Origin: Parapristionchus giblindavisi
Taxonomy: Eukaryota; Nematoda; Chromadorea; Rhabditida; Diplogasteridae
DNA length: 64,000 nucleotides
NCBI GenBank assembly: GCA_943737045.1
Contig: CALSFV010000305.1
Location: forward strand, 311,501-375,500
Direction of reading: 5' to 3'
The notes below the pieces were generated by a model, which made no database searches, was not told the DNA's origin, and saw nothing but the letters and a program-made list of their open reading frames with translations. The position numbers and the translations under genes were made by a program. Shown here piece after piece: positions 46,035-58,600 of this stretch (positions within the stretch are counted from its first letter, which is position 1; every line of letters starts with the position of its first letter).

Positions 46035-49000
46035 TTAGTGGTCCATCTCTTCCTCTTCCGCTTGGAATTCTCCACCGTTCGTTCCCTCAATGGACATCTT
46101 ATCGATCGTCGGCAACTCCATCATACGATTCCAACCCTATAATAATGAGTTGACATATAATACATTAATCAATTTTGATTATATACATATACAGGGTGCG
46201 CCATAATTACCCGGACTCATTTCAACTTTATGATTCCCAGGCCCCCAATCAGGGGTGTGCGAAAAAAGATTTTCGAAAAAAATTCGAAAAACGAAAAATT
46301 ATCGATTTTGTATTTCGAAAAATTCGAAAAAATCGAAAAAAATCGAAAAAAACTTAAATGAAGTAGGAAACTAACTGAAGAATATTTTTTATTGATCTTA
46401 TTTATTGTTTTCGATTTCTATTGTCATTCGGATGCAAAAAATTATCTCTATTGGGCAACGTTTGAAATCGGATTCGTAATCTACATTGAAAACTGATCCT
46501 AGTCATGCTATTGCCATCTTAAATGACCAGGACAAATTGCCAGCATCCCCTTGTGAGTCAAGCCTATTCTTGACAAAATATTAAAGAAAATAATAATTTG
46601 ATTGGCTTACAGTGCACATTTTACCCTGTAAGATCTTTCGATATGGTGGAAATACAAGAATTGTAATTGTGTGATTCTTAATTGAAGCTGTTTACATGAT
46701 AAAACATATCTTTTGGCTCAAATGAAATTGTAATTTTTGTTCTAAAATTTTCAAATTTCATTAAAAATGCTATAAATTTTGAATATTTCGAGCATTTTTG
46801 TGTAAAACTTTTTTTCGAATTTTTCGAATCTTTTTCGAAAAATTTTTCGTCGAAAAAGTTTTTCGAGAAAGTATCGAAAAATCGAAAAATCGAAAAACGA
46901 AAAATGCACATCCCTGCCCCCAATGCAACCTCATGACGAGTGATCATTGGCCACTCCGTATTCAAGGTTCCAAGTCAGTTAGTCAAGTCTTCTAGTAATG
47001 AGGAAGTCATGTCGACAACGACCCATCATTATCAAGTGTACAAGAACAGAGTGTTCATCAGCTCGGCGTTTACGAGTCGGATTTATGCGATACCGCTTCC
47101 CGGTACCAGGATATTGGTACTAATGTCCGGGCAGAGGCAGACCGATCTCAGGTTCCTCCGCTACGAACCGAAGGCGCATCAGAAAGATGGCGTTCCGAAA
47201 CCGCAAGAGGAGCATCTGGAATCTCGATATCTCGAACACTTCCGTTCGTCATCTCCTCAAGTCTCAGCTGAGTCTTCTCCGTTACAAGTACCGTAAACTG
47301 TATGAACCGAATGAGCGGCAGATCAAGCTCCGTTGAGAACGGTACCCTCAACTGTTTCTACGTTTTGCTAGGTCCGCGCACTTCTGCACGATGTGCAGCG
47401 ACAAGAATATCTTACCTTCGAAAGCAACCTGAATATCAAGAACAAGAGAATCTTTGCCTCTGATCCTAGAGAATCCTACAACAGAGCTGGGGTCATGGGC
47501 AATATCAGTCATCCACAATAAACCAAGGTTTTAGCTGCTGTTTGGCCAACTTGAAAGTCCACCTCTCGTTTTTGCCACTCCATGCATCCAGATCAATAAG
47601 GCGTATTGTACCAAGCACATCCTCGAAGACGCACTTCACATGACAAAGTTGACTCCCCTTCTCAAGGCATGGGACGAACTCGATGACAACTACTTGCGGA
47701 ATCGGCAGTCGCATATGAGAAGAGACTCAAGGCTTGTGTCAGAGCTAAGAGAGACGACATATAGATTCGCTAGCACAGTACTGCTGCCAATATTCTTGAT
47801 AAGCTTTACCATGAACCATATCACTCAAGTCATATTTCCAAGGGGAGAATCATATGGAGACAACAGTCCCGGTAATTATGGCGCACCCTGTATAATTTAT
47901 GCATGTTCAAATTTTGGTGAATTTATTTGGAGTTTGCTTCTTCAAGAGGATCTAAAAACAGAAAACCAATATGATTGATTCTAATATTATATATACACTC
48001 CCAAGAAAAATTAATAAAATATAATAAAAATAGAAACCTTTTCGGGAATGCGTCCGGATAGGAGAATCTGCTGTAGATACTCAATCTCGGCGAGATTCTG
48101 CGCGTTCTTGATGGCTTCCTGAAAATATGGATCGATTATTGAATCATCTTTATGACCATAGTTCGAAAAGTATGTTACAAAGTACCAAGCCTGACCGCAT
48201 TTTGAACCAAAATTACCGAAAAAAATCAAAAACCTGACCGCATTTTAAGCCGAGATTTCACAAAAATCGAAAAACCTGACCGCATTTTGAAAACCGATCA
48301 CCTAGCTATTCGACCTATGTTTATGACTTATGCAAAGATGATAAATAAATAACAAACAAAAAACATGGACATAATGATATTCACTAACATTTACCTATTA
48401 CATTAAGCCGTAACCCCCTCCGCCGCGTGTCCGAGGCGGCGGAGGGGGGTTACGGCGTAGGCACGGAAGGCAAATGTAACGGTGCATATAGGAAACTGCG
48501 CCTCGGACGACTCTGACTATGCTATAGTCCCACATTGCACTCTCTCTTACTCTGTAACATACATGGCCGGGTTCCTGGAGCTCGATTTTACAGGGGGCTT
48601 CCTAACGAAAAATGGTTAATTTTACAGGGAGCCTTCACTTTTGTTTCAAAAATTTCAACTAACCGTTATTTTTAGAAGGGGTATTCCCCAAATTTTGGAA
48701 AAGTCTTAATTTTACAGGGGCACCCCCAGGTATGCCCATGTATGCTCTGTAGCATGATGACCGTTCAGGAAGGATGATAATAAATGAATAAATGAAATTG
48801 TACAAGAATAGGATTGCATGCACAATAAATGAATTTTGAGATGTGAACTTTTTAAAAATAATAATAATTTGAGCAGACTTTCAGTTTTGAAATGGCAGAG
48901 TAAATGATAATATGATCTCGATCACCTCAATCTTAGACTTATCCTCATCATTCATTGATCGTGTGGCTCCGCCCACTGCGATACTCGCCTTCTCCAACTC

Positions 49001-51906
49001 AGCTACATCATCCACGGGAGCGTCGCTGTGCTTGGCGAGCTGCAATTTGGGAATAACTATACAAAATTATTGATTGCATCATCGAATGATTTTCTATTTC
49101 TGTATGCTTTTATAACATAGGGAAACTACAATCGTACGACTAGATATAAATATCCAAAGTGTACCTCTACACAACGAATCTCATAGCTTGATTAGTATTT
49201 ATATTGATTTCACAACATCATGAAACCTCAATCTGACGGTCTATCCCGTCGATAGACATGTGCAATGATCAATCGAAAACGTCAGATTTCGCTTTGACAT
49301 CACAGCACGCTGTGTCGTAACCGTGACACATGTCTACTACCGTATCCAATCGTACCTCTGCTCTCTTCTTGGCATTCTTCTTTCCCTTGAACATCTTCTT
49401 GGCCTCTTCACGCTCCGCGAGTCGGACACGTTTGAAATCGATCACGCGAACCTGTTATACATATTTGTTACATATATATGCATGAATTTTGGTAATATTA
49501 GATATATATAAAATATGTATACGTTCACGTTATTGTATTATTACTAACATTAGAAATGACATTTTGCATGATTTTGCTATAGAATTATCATAATAAAATT
49601 TTATGTAAACTAACTCAATGGGGTTCTACTGAAGACCAACCCCATTGGGTAGAGGTTCACTGTCTAGAACCTAATGGCCGAAACAGTGAATCTCGCCTCT
49701 ACTAATAACTACTTTTGATTCATTAATATCTAATTTTATGAGTACATTTGCATGTTTAACTATGACATATTTTGATTATAAATAATTATTTTTCTCTAAA
49801 GATAATCATGAAACAAACAATTCATAATATGTAATGTTATGTCCGCGTAAAGAAAAGAGAATCAGGAAAACTATCCTCTCTCCGCAACCTCTTCGTTTCC
49901 ATTTATTTTATTTTCACAACTTCTGAATACCATAAAACAAATTCGATTTCATTATTAGGAAAACAACGAGGAGATCGCATGAAAAAAAATGAAAAAAAAA
50001 GAAAAAAATCATATTTGGGTAGACAGTTGGTGAATAAAATTAACACAGCCAAGAAACCTTCGGTGTCAAATAGAAATCTTTTCATTAATCCAAATAAGAA
50101 GACAAGTGATCCTTGAGCTGATCAATCAATAAAGTACAAATAAATATACCTGTGGTAGTCTATAAATGATGTATAGGCGATAGTGAGGCTTGTGAGTGAT
50201 GGGGTTGCCGATGAGTCTGCAATGATTTGTAAATATATATAAATATATAAAAAAATAGATTACTAATTCATTGCGTTTTCGTTTTTTTATAACATAGATA
50301 GAACCGCAAGTTGAATGAGGCCATAGTGCGAAAAGTAGGTTACAAACTACGACGCCTGACTTCATTTTGAGCCGAAAATTCCCGAAAAATCGAAAACCCT
50401 GATCGCATTTAAGCCGGAAAAATCCGAAAAATCAAAAACCTGACCGCATTTTGACAATGTGTAACATAGCTATTATACTTATGAATGGGGTGACACCATA
50501 CATGAAGTTTCGCCAAACCATCCCACATGAAGCCATTCATGGCACTATTAAGAAAAAAAACTACGACTGTCATGATAAATTCTTTCAACATTTGCCGCTC
50601 CTTTGTCCGTTCAACCAGCATTTTCCGCAAATTTGTAGCCAGGTCAACATGATCAATACCAACACTCCATAATCAATAATCAGGCATCAACCGATCAACA
50701 AATCAATATATTTCAACATACGTGAGATACTCCAGCTTGGGGCATGTGGCCAATCCATCGATATCTCCCAATTCACACAGATTATTGTTTGTCAATGTGA
50801 GTGTCTTCAGATTGGGGAGAGATTCACCCAGAGATGTGCCAATATATCTCAAGTAAATAAACAATGAAGTTCGCCTGTCATGTGGTGTTAAAATCTTGGA
50901 AACGCAGATGGAAAAGTGAAAAGTAGTGTTAATTTTGTGATTGTAAAAGTAGTTAGAAAAGTAGCAATCCAACGCTCGCGTAAAGGGTTTTTATTGTAAA
51001 AGTTTGTCAATTACGAAGATATGCTACTTTTCCAACTACTTTTACAATCACAAAAATAACACTACCATACGTGTGCAGCCATTGTCGCTGGAAAATAAAA
51101 TCGGGTAGGTCGGATGCAAAAATCGGCTGGCTGGGACGCAAAAATATCATTTTTGTACGATTTTTGACTAAATCGTTTTCATTTTTGAGTAAATTTTGCC
51201 AAAATCGGGAGGGTCGGGGGCCAAAATCGGGTGGGTTTTGCCGCTAGCGACAATGCCGCCCACGTATGAACACTACTTTTTACTTTTCCATCTATTTTTT
51301 TCCAAAATAGTAACACCACATCATTAACACATAGATCGACCCACAATATACGGCTCATTTTCAGCATCAACCCAATATATAACTTTTTAAGACTATATGA
51401 CTCACTTTTTATGCAAAGGTTAACAATTTAGACGAAAAAAAGGATTTTTCTAAATCGAGTCACCAAATACAAAAGAATCAGTGAGGGCGCCGAAAATGTA
51501 TGATACTTACTGAATACGATTGTTATGAAGATAGAGTGCTTGGAGTCGTTTGAGCAAGGGGAAGTTGTCCAATTTCTTCACATCATTGTCCGACATGTCG
51601 ATGTAGTCGAATTGATCCTATATAATAATAATAATATTATTATTATTAATTGATTCATTTATTTGATAATATCGTCTTTATTAACTTGTTCTAAACTTAG
51701 AAAGTACTATCTAGAAGACAAAAACTAATACTTGGTGAATGACCCAATCGGACTACAAATTAGACATCTTAAATGTAACATACCCTGGTTACTCCCATGT
51801 TCTCAATGACGGGAATCTTGAAGTTGCGAAGATTCAGCTCTCGCTCTCTCACAGTATTGATGTACTGTCCGGCCTCGCTGAGAAGCTCCACTGACATACG
51901 GACCAT
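46035..51906 (-). CDS. U2 small nuclear ribonucleoprotein A' (U2A', LRR protein)
   Basis: Core U2 snRNP protein; with U2B'' it binds U2 snRNA stem-loop IV and supports branch-site recognition in the nucleus. Predicted 271 residues (human protein about 255). Eight exons in transcription order: 51784-51906, 51511-51617, 50722-50847, 50150-50216, 49356-49451, 48926-49039, 48038-48118, 46035-46136. The start MVRMSVELLSEAGQYIN matches the conserved N-terminus; then REREL.LR..KIPVIEN, the leucine-rich repeats (LDNFPLLKRLQALYLHNNRI, LPNLKTLTLTNNNL, residues about 54-110), NPITHKPHYRLYIIYRLPQV, VRVIDFKRVRLAEREEAKKMFKGKK and the conserved tail IKNAQNLAEIEYLQQILLSG. The acidic end is QAEEEEMDH. The C. 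elegans orthologue is known as MOG-2. It is head-to-head with the TatD-like gene. Confidence 0.94.
46192..47890 (+). mobile_element. Mariner-type element relic, copy 2 (contains hAT-like element)
   Basis: Same inverted ends and TA flanks (46190-46191, 47891-47892) as 35782-40936. Without the 667 bp insert it is about 1.02 kb. The transposase remnant is interrupted by the same stops. It lies in the last intron of U2A'. Confidence 0.7.
46250..46916. mobile_element. hAT-like non-autonomous element (TTCGAAAAA-rich)
   Basis: 667 bp with ends caggggtgtgcg and tgcacatccctg. Perfect 8 bp target duplication cccccaat (46242-46249, 46917-46924). Copy 1 at 35829-35845 (caggcccccaatgcaacc) is the exact empty site. 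The interior is rich in tttttcgaaaaattcg; no transposase frame. Confidence 0.92.
48163..48321. mobile_element. CATAGGTCGAA family MITE, copy in duplication copy 2
   Basis: Duplicate of 41203-41366, inside the U2A' intron between exons 6 and 7. Confidence 0.7.
48409..48517. repeat. Perfect GC-rich hairpin repeat, copy 2
   Basis: Identical stem to 41452-41560; within the U2A' intron 6-7. Confidence 0.7.
50316..50490. mobile_element. CATAGGTCGAA family MITE, diverged copy
   Basis: Starts catagtgcgaaaagtaggtta and repeats aaaaacctgaccgcattttga; the right end (acatagctattatacttatga) is eroded. It is in the U2A' intron between exons 3 and 4. Confidence 0.6.
50879..51321. mobile_element. Foldback, ATGTGGTGTTA family, with nested hairpin
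   Basis: Ends are atgtggtgttaa and gtaacaccacat. Internal mirrored blocks are atggaaaagtgaaaagtagtgtt and the inverse, plus gtgattgtaaaagtagtt. It lies between exons 2 and 3 of U2A'. Related to 23686-23974. Confidence 0.65.
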
Positions 51907-52602
51907 TCTGTAATATCAATAATGAATACAATAGATCAGCGATTGAGGCGGGGATCAGGGATTGCGAACACCGCGTAGAGTGAGGTAATGTCTCGTAGAG
52001 ACCAATAGTGGTAAAATTTGCGCCTAAACGCCGAATACAAAAGACAAATAAGATGCAACAATCAATTTATTCGGATAAAATGTGAACAAAATGGATATCA
52101 TCGAAATCAAGAGGTGATAGAGCGGAGATGAGAGACCTGAAAACATATAATCAGTAATATTGGAAGGATTGGGCTAAATCGAAAGGGACACTTGATCTCA
52201 ATACCTCATTGGCTTTTTAAATTGTCTGTATCTTCAAATACGAATTCGTATTTTTCTTACGAAAAGAAAAGAGTACAACCTCTGGACCCACGCAAACAAC
52301 ACATTTTATAACATACCATTCGTTTGTTGATATGCCATATTGTTTCACTCATCTGAGCAACCGGAGACTCGATATTAATCTGCAATGATTGACGTACTAA
52401 CATATTTAGAGGCAACACAAAAATAATAAACATAGTAATCTAAAGAAACCAACCAAATATTCTCGAATTTCTGGACGTACCCGCCAATGTTAATTACATG
52501 AGGATCCTGGAATACTATTTATAAAAATACAAAATATACAAGTTGAATCTTTTGTTGATTGGGGAAATTATTAGAATCGAGAAACTCACTTGTCAGTTTT
52601 AC
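51907..52602. promoter_or_regulatory. Divergent promoter region, U2A' (-) and TatD-like gene (+)
   Basis: About 700 bp separate the two start codons. I see no unambiguous TATA or initiator, and no coding sequence. It must hold both 5' leaders and probably both promoters; this is inferred from gene arrangement only. Confidence 0.45.
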
Positions 52603-55600
52603 ATGAGGCCGAACAGAACCTTTCTAAGTTCCTCCAATTCTGCCCGTTCAGGTATTCATCCAAACAGACATGTTGGAAAAGCAAGAGGCGATAAATTACA
52701 AAGTAAATCTGGTAAAATGGATTTTATAAATTCGAAAACTTCGTGGTGTAAAAGAAACGCCTAATAGTGCATCGAGTGTGGAAAAAATGTCGCGATTTCA
52801 AAGTGAGAAATACAGTATATTCTCATCACTTCAAATATCACGAACTGATTTCTTTCCTGAAAATTTCAAACATTATATTTCATTGTACAGCGTGAAAATA
52901 TTTTAAAGCCCTCTTGATAAAACGTTAAGTACCGAAGCATCGTAAAATTCGAAATTAATGTTTGTAAGGAGGTGATTAATAATGATTATTTTAGACTAGA
53001 AATTTGATTTACCTCCTGCCATTATTTACACATGACCATAATCTTTTTTTTCGAAGCAAGGGACATAATACAATCAACATCAAAATAAGTACGTATTTAA
53101 AATGCTCCGTAATAGATGAAAAATCGAATAAAATGAGAATGAACCCTTGTTAGGAATTTTTTTCTTGAAAAACAAACCGTGTCGCAAAATTTTTGTGGCT
53201 ATTTAATAAATCAACAGCTTTTCCCCCTTTCTTTATAAAAACATTAACATGAACGATAAATTGAAATTTTGTTCATGATAGCATTCAATCAATATACAAA
53301 CCGTATTATACCGTTCCGAAGTTAAATAAATGCCGTTCACTATGACAGTCAATTGATACACTTTCGCAATTCATTCTCTCCTTTTTTAAAGATTTTAATC
53401 GAAATTTTCTTTTACGTCCATAATTTATATAATTCAGGTTAAAGTTCTATGAAGCGCGCCATTCGAAGAAGTGCTAAAGCAAGTGCGTTTTAATTTATAT
53501 TTACAACTTTTAAAATCTTTATTCGTAAAGCGATTTTACCCTTCATGTTCAGGTGTTGATTCCGGTCCGACGTCGCCTAAGATGATTCAGAGGGCACCGT
53601 ATAGTGAGTAAATTGACTATCTTACTCGAATGAAGAGATATTCGTTCAGAATCTTACGAAAAATCTTACGAAGAACAAGTTGAGGCTATCTCGGCTCAGG
53701 TACATTATTCTGCGTAACTTGGGTAGTTTACTCTTTCTCTCAAGTCCTTAACGTCGATGATTGTCTTGCATTTATTTGAATCATAAGATCATCGCAAAAA
53801 TTTTGAAAATTTTCGCCCTTATAACTATTTTTTGACAGGGGCAGTTTTGTTCACTTTTTGATTTTCATTTCAGCCCGGAAGGACCCGCAGACAGAAGGCC
53901 CACAATGAGATAATAAGTCTCAAAAATCCACAGGCTAGTTGTCTCTTCTAATTTTGTGTGCTTTCATTGCGCATTCGAATATATAAAGTAGTTAAACGTT
54001 GAACATATTGATTAGCTTCAGGAAGAAGTCGTCGCTGCAGTTGACCGGAATCAACCACCAGACATTAAATTAGTGTCAACTCCTGCACCTAGTAAGTCTC
54101 TTACTGAAATTATTTCCAACTATAATAAACATTATATAAGTGATTAATACTAGCTTAATACCTAACTCTCTGTTGTTCGGTGATTAAAGTAAAAAATCAA
54201 TTTGAATTATAATATTCAACTACAGATATCGATAGTAATGGTCCTTCTGATGGGTCAACGAATAAGAAGATAAACAAGAACAACAATAGTATCCCGTCGA
54301 AGAACAAGAAAGGTAGTACTACCTGATAACTATCTTTTATGTGCTATATCACAAATTTCAGGGCAGAAGCCTGTTCGTCTAAATTGGGATGAAGAACCGC
54401 GTGAAGAGAAAGGTTCGAATAGCTTATTCATATTGTCTTTCCTACATTTTCAAAGCCTCATACTGCGAGGATTGACCGATGTATATAGCTCAATCCCCCC
54501 CCCCCCCCCCGGTCCCTTGATGCAAAAAAGCTGAAAATGAGATTTTAAGCAAAACACAAAGCGAATGTTCTAAATCGACCCTCCATATTTCGAAAATATA
54601 CCCACTATATAAAAATGACGCCGAGGATACCAAACATGTATGTTGTCATTATCACTTAACACTCCTTTATTGACTGAAAACTTTTCGTTGTGAAATGACA
54701 ATTACAGAAATTTAGCTTTTTCACTTTCCAATGCTTTATTCAATAGTTGCGAAAAGGAAAGAAAAACATTGAAATAAATTCAGGTGCATCATCTACCCGT
54801 TCCAAAGCATCTATTCAGCCTACTGCGAGCGATGCCTCCCATAATCAATCAATCAATACGAACAACATTGGTTAGTCGATATGATCTACCGTAATCATTA
54901 TGCGATCGATTACAGTAATCGGATCGAACATAGAGACTTCTGGTCAGGATCTCATCAACTCCATCACTAATCACAAACCACTCGAGAAATTCAAAATTCC
55001 CAAGAAGGTTTGCGAGGGGACGTAATTTTATCTGGAACTGAAACTGGGGAAACCGTTTGCCCATATGAATATCTCTAGCGCATGCGGGATTCTGTTCTGA
55101 TAAATGCATCCGCCTGTTATGATATGTAAAATTGCATCATTCAGAAGCCGGATGAGATCAAGGAGGACTCATCGGACATGCCCCAATTGGAGGTATCCTT
55201 GACCTATACTCATTATCGATTAGTTTCTACACTCCAACATATCTTACCGTAACCGTTGCCTTTAAGCCAATTGTTTTCACTTCGCCTCCTCAAGCCAACA
55301 ATGGACTTCCCGCAAAGGATACGGTGATTACTCTAGTATTGATTGGTCCCTTAACAGTATGATTTACAGACTACCGTAGAGGGAAGAGTGCTTGAGGAGC
55401 ACGGTACTGAGAAAGGTATTGTAATTGCTACTCATGATCAGTTTAATTTTATCGATTTTTAAAATTAATAAGAATTAGCTTCGAATCAACAAAATTGATG
55501 TGAATTGACTTTTTTCTTGTTCAGACTGTGCCCTCTCAACAACACCTGCGAATGTACCCATTCAATCAATGAATCAGTCCCTGGGAAACGTCACCCCACC

Positions 55601-58600
55601 GTATCCCCAGTCGTCGTTACCGTATCCTCAAGGCACTCCATCGTTTCCCCACGAACCACTACCAAAGCCTGAAGAGACTGTATTGTATCGTGTGGATCAC
55701 CAACCGTATACGCAGGAGCCACCACCGCTTCAATCGTGGGATAATCTTCAGTCTTCGTCCAAGTCTGTTCTTAATCAACCATTCAAGTTTGATTGGCGGA
55801 ATGGAATTCCTCATCGTAAGTTTATTCAATAATTTGCAATGTTATTTTTTTATTATTAGAGTGTTTATTTAGCAGTTTGTTAATTAATTAATTTATCTAC
55901 GCCCGAGGCGCAACGAGACATGAGAAAAATTCAAAGGGATAAGAACATGATATAATGTAATATTGACTCTCCAGACTGGGGGGGGGGGGGGGGGGTTACA
56001 AAGGACGTAATTCGTGAATGATGGGGTGATGGGAAAGCCGGTTTTTGAAGATACTGGGATCATAGGTGGGCACGCTGGGGGAAAGGCTGTGCGCAAACTG
56101 GGGAATTGGAGGGCAAGCCTATGCGCATGGCCATTCTTTAGCAGATTTGACGGGAAATTTTCCAATTTTTACGAGGCAAGGCTATGCGCAAGGCCGCGCA
56201 AGGGAATGCAAGGCTATGCGCAAAAAGAATTCGTTTTCACACGCCCACCTATGACTGGGATTGGTTGATGAAGTGATGAGTGGAGGTAATTGGGAGTACC
56301 ATCGGGCCGTTCGAACAGGAAAGGAGTGGAATCGGGCTGTGCTTGTGGTCGCTTCGTTGTGGATGCCGAATGAGGACGTTCGATCTCGTAAAGGTTTGTA
56401 TAAATAAAAAGATGAGCGATCGATAATGGTGGAACCGGACATAATCGAATAACACATACAAAGACCACTAATGACTCTCCTCTCAACTAACGCGCGCAGG
56501 CCTAGGGTTTTCATCCGATCATTGTAGGAGGGCATAGCTTCTGGATATGTAGGGGAGGAGAAACAACGGTAGAAAACCTGACGAGTGAAAGTGTGTTGAA
56601 CATTCTCAAGGGAACAAATATATACAAATTATCGATTAATTATGGTGGCGATATTTCAGAAATGCCTCGTCCCGAGCCCACCTTTGCAATTCCTGCTCTG
56701 GGTACGGTAATCTCGCTACAGATATCGATTGAACCTTTCATTTAATGATTTTTTCATATTCAGTTACGCTGAGCGTTTCCGACGGGCCGAAGAACGAAGA
56801 ACATGATCGCTTATCTTACGCGGATTGCATGAAAGGTACTGTAGTCGATCGTTATCCATTGAATATATTGGGGTTTAGCTCCTATCAACGGTTTCTTTAA
56901 CTATAATGTTGTGTATGGATGCGATGGCACCGCACGGGAGTGACTACCTTTAGCTTTGTTAAGAGAAAAGAAGAGAAAGACGAAGTAGTAGAAAGTAGAC
57001 GAGAGTGAATGAGAGAGTATCGCAGGGAACACCTCTCCTTACAATTTGATCGAAAGTTCCATAAACCGAACGATGATTGATCTAGGCAGAAAGTGAGTGG
57101 GGCTTTAGGTTAGAGAGCTTAAGAGAGACTATCTGGCTCAAGTGACATTCCCTTGGCACTTGGCCAAAAAGTGATATGAACCGATCGGGCCCAAATCGTG
57201 CACAGTTGTAGTATGTGCTGACATAAGCTTGCACACGAAGTTTGGGTTCGTCATATCTGCACCTTCGCTAAATAACGTAAGTTCGATGAAATGGCATCGA
57301 AATTTCAAAGTTTACGGATTCATTCGATATATGTATACGATGAAGGGCAATAGTAAGCAGGTACATTCCCCCAAATATCATCCCGATCCAAAACCGTGAG
57401 ACCCAGAAAAAAATTAAAAAGTCCGGTCTGGGGCCCATAAAATGTTTTTATTATTTTTCCTGCAATTGCCTATCGGTGAGGGTCTTTTTTTATTTCTTCA
57501 ATTTGACGAGTATTCATTAGTGTAACTACTATATGAAAATGAATTTAAACACAATCGTGGAAGTTTGCCTTATTCCCGAAAAACCACAACTAATTCACCT
57601 TTTTATCGCGAACTGAGACGATAAATGGTGTGCCACCTACTGTAATGCAAAGGCGGAAATTCAAAATTCGTCAATCACCGTTTGTTTTCATTCGATTTCG
57701 GTATTATATTATTGTTTTTCTTTTATTATTTGTTTGTTGTATGAATATCTGAGGTGTAATATGACGGTATTTTTCGAAAAAAACTATGAATTTTGAATTT
57801 CCGAATATGCATAACCGTAACCGGCATATGCTTATTCGGTCAGTTCGCGATAAAAAGGTGAATTAGTTGTGGTTTTTCGGGAATAAGGCAAACTTCCACG
57901 ATTGTGTTTTAGTTCATTTTCATATAGTAGTTTTACTAATAAATACTCGTCAAATTGAAGAAATAAAAAAAGACCCTCACCGATAGGCAATTGCAGGAAA
58001 AATAATAAAAACATTTTATGGGCCCCAGACCGGTCTTTTTAATTTTTTTCTGGGTCTCACGGTTTTGGATCGGGATGATACTTGGTGGAATGTACCTGCT
58101 TACTATTGCCCTTCATCGTATACATATATCGAATGAATCCGTAAACTTAGAAATTTCGATGCCACTTCATCGAACTTACGTTATTTAGCGAGGATGTAGA
58201 TATGACGAACCCAAACTCCGCCTGCGAGCTTATGTCAGCCCATACTACAACTGTGCACGATTTGGGCCCGATCGGTTCATATCACTTTTTGGCCAAGTGC
58301 CAAGCCATAAGCAAAATATGTTCACTGAGTCAGATAGTCTCTCTTAAGGTGCAGTGAGGGAGTACTGACATAAGGGAGAGAGTGTGTAGTCTGTAGTCAA
58401 GGAATTGGCACGAAGTTGCATTTGCATATTGCATAGAGAATAGAGTAATTGATTTTCATGAGCATGGATTGTTGTATAACATGTAATACAAATCGAGTTG
58501 GCCTAGACAACTGGGTGATTTGCATAAGTAAATTTACTTGTTCATCAGATATTTGGATATTTTGGATATGTAACTGTGTGTAATGTCATCTTGGTTCTTA

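Larger units (their letters stand above)
43103..50132. repeat. Tandem duplication, copy 2
   Basis: Starts at ccgtgataaaatagttcgca (32701 equivalent) and ends at gatcaatcaataaa. About 210 bp of sequence without a match (42893-43102) separates the two copies. It carries transporter C exons 11-15 without upstream exons and the complete downstream half of U2A', including exon 5. A 667 bp hAT-like element is present only here. Confidence 0.88.

Noticed and set aside
55270..55330. Possible extra exon of the TatD-like gene (acttcgcctcctcaagcc...cgcaaag)
   Set aside because: No clear acceptor/donor pair; exons at 55145-55192 and 55370-55415 already join in frame without it.
56182..56535. 117-residue minus-strand frame
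   Set aside because: Not supported as a gene; only a shorter part in another frame is mentioned as a weak possibility.
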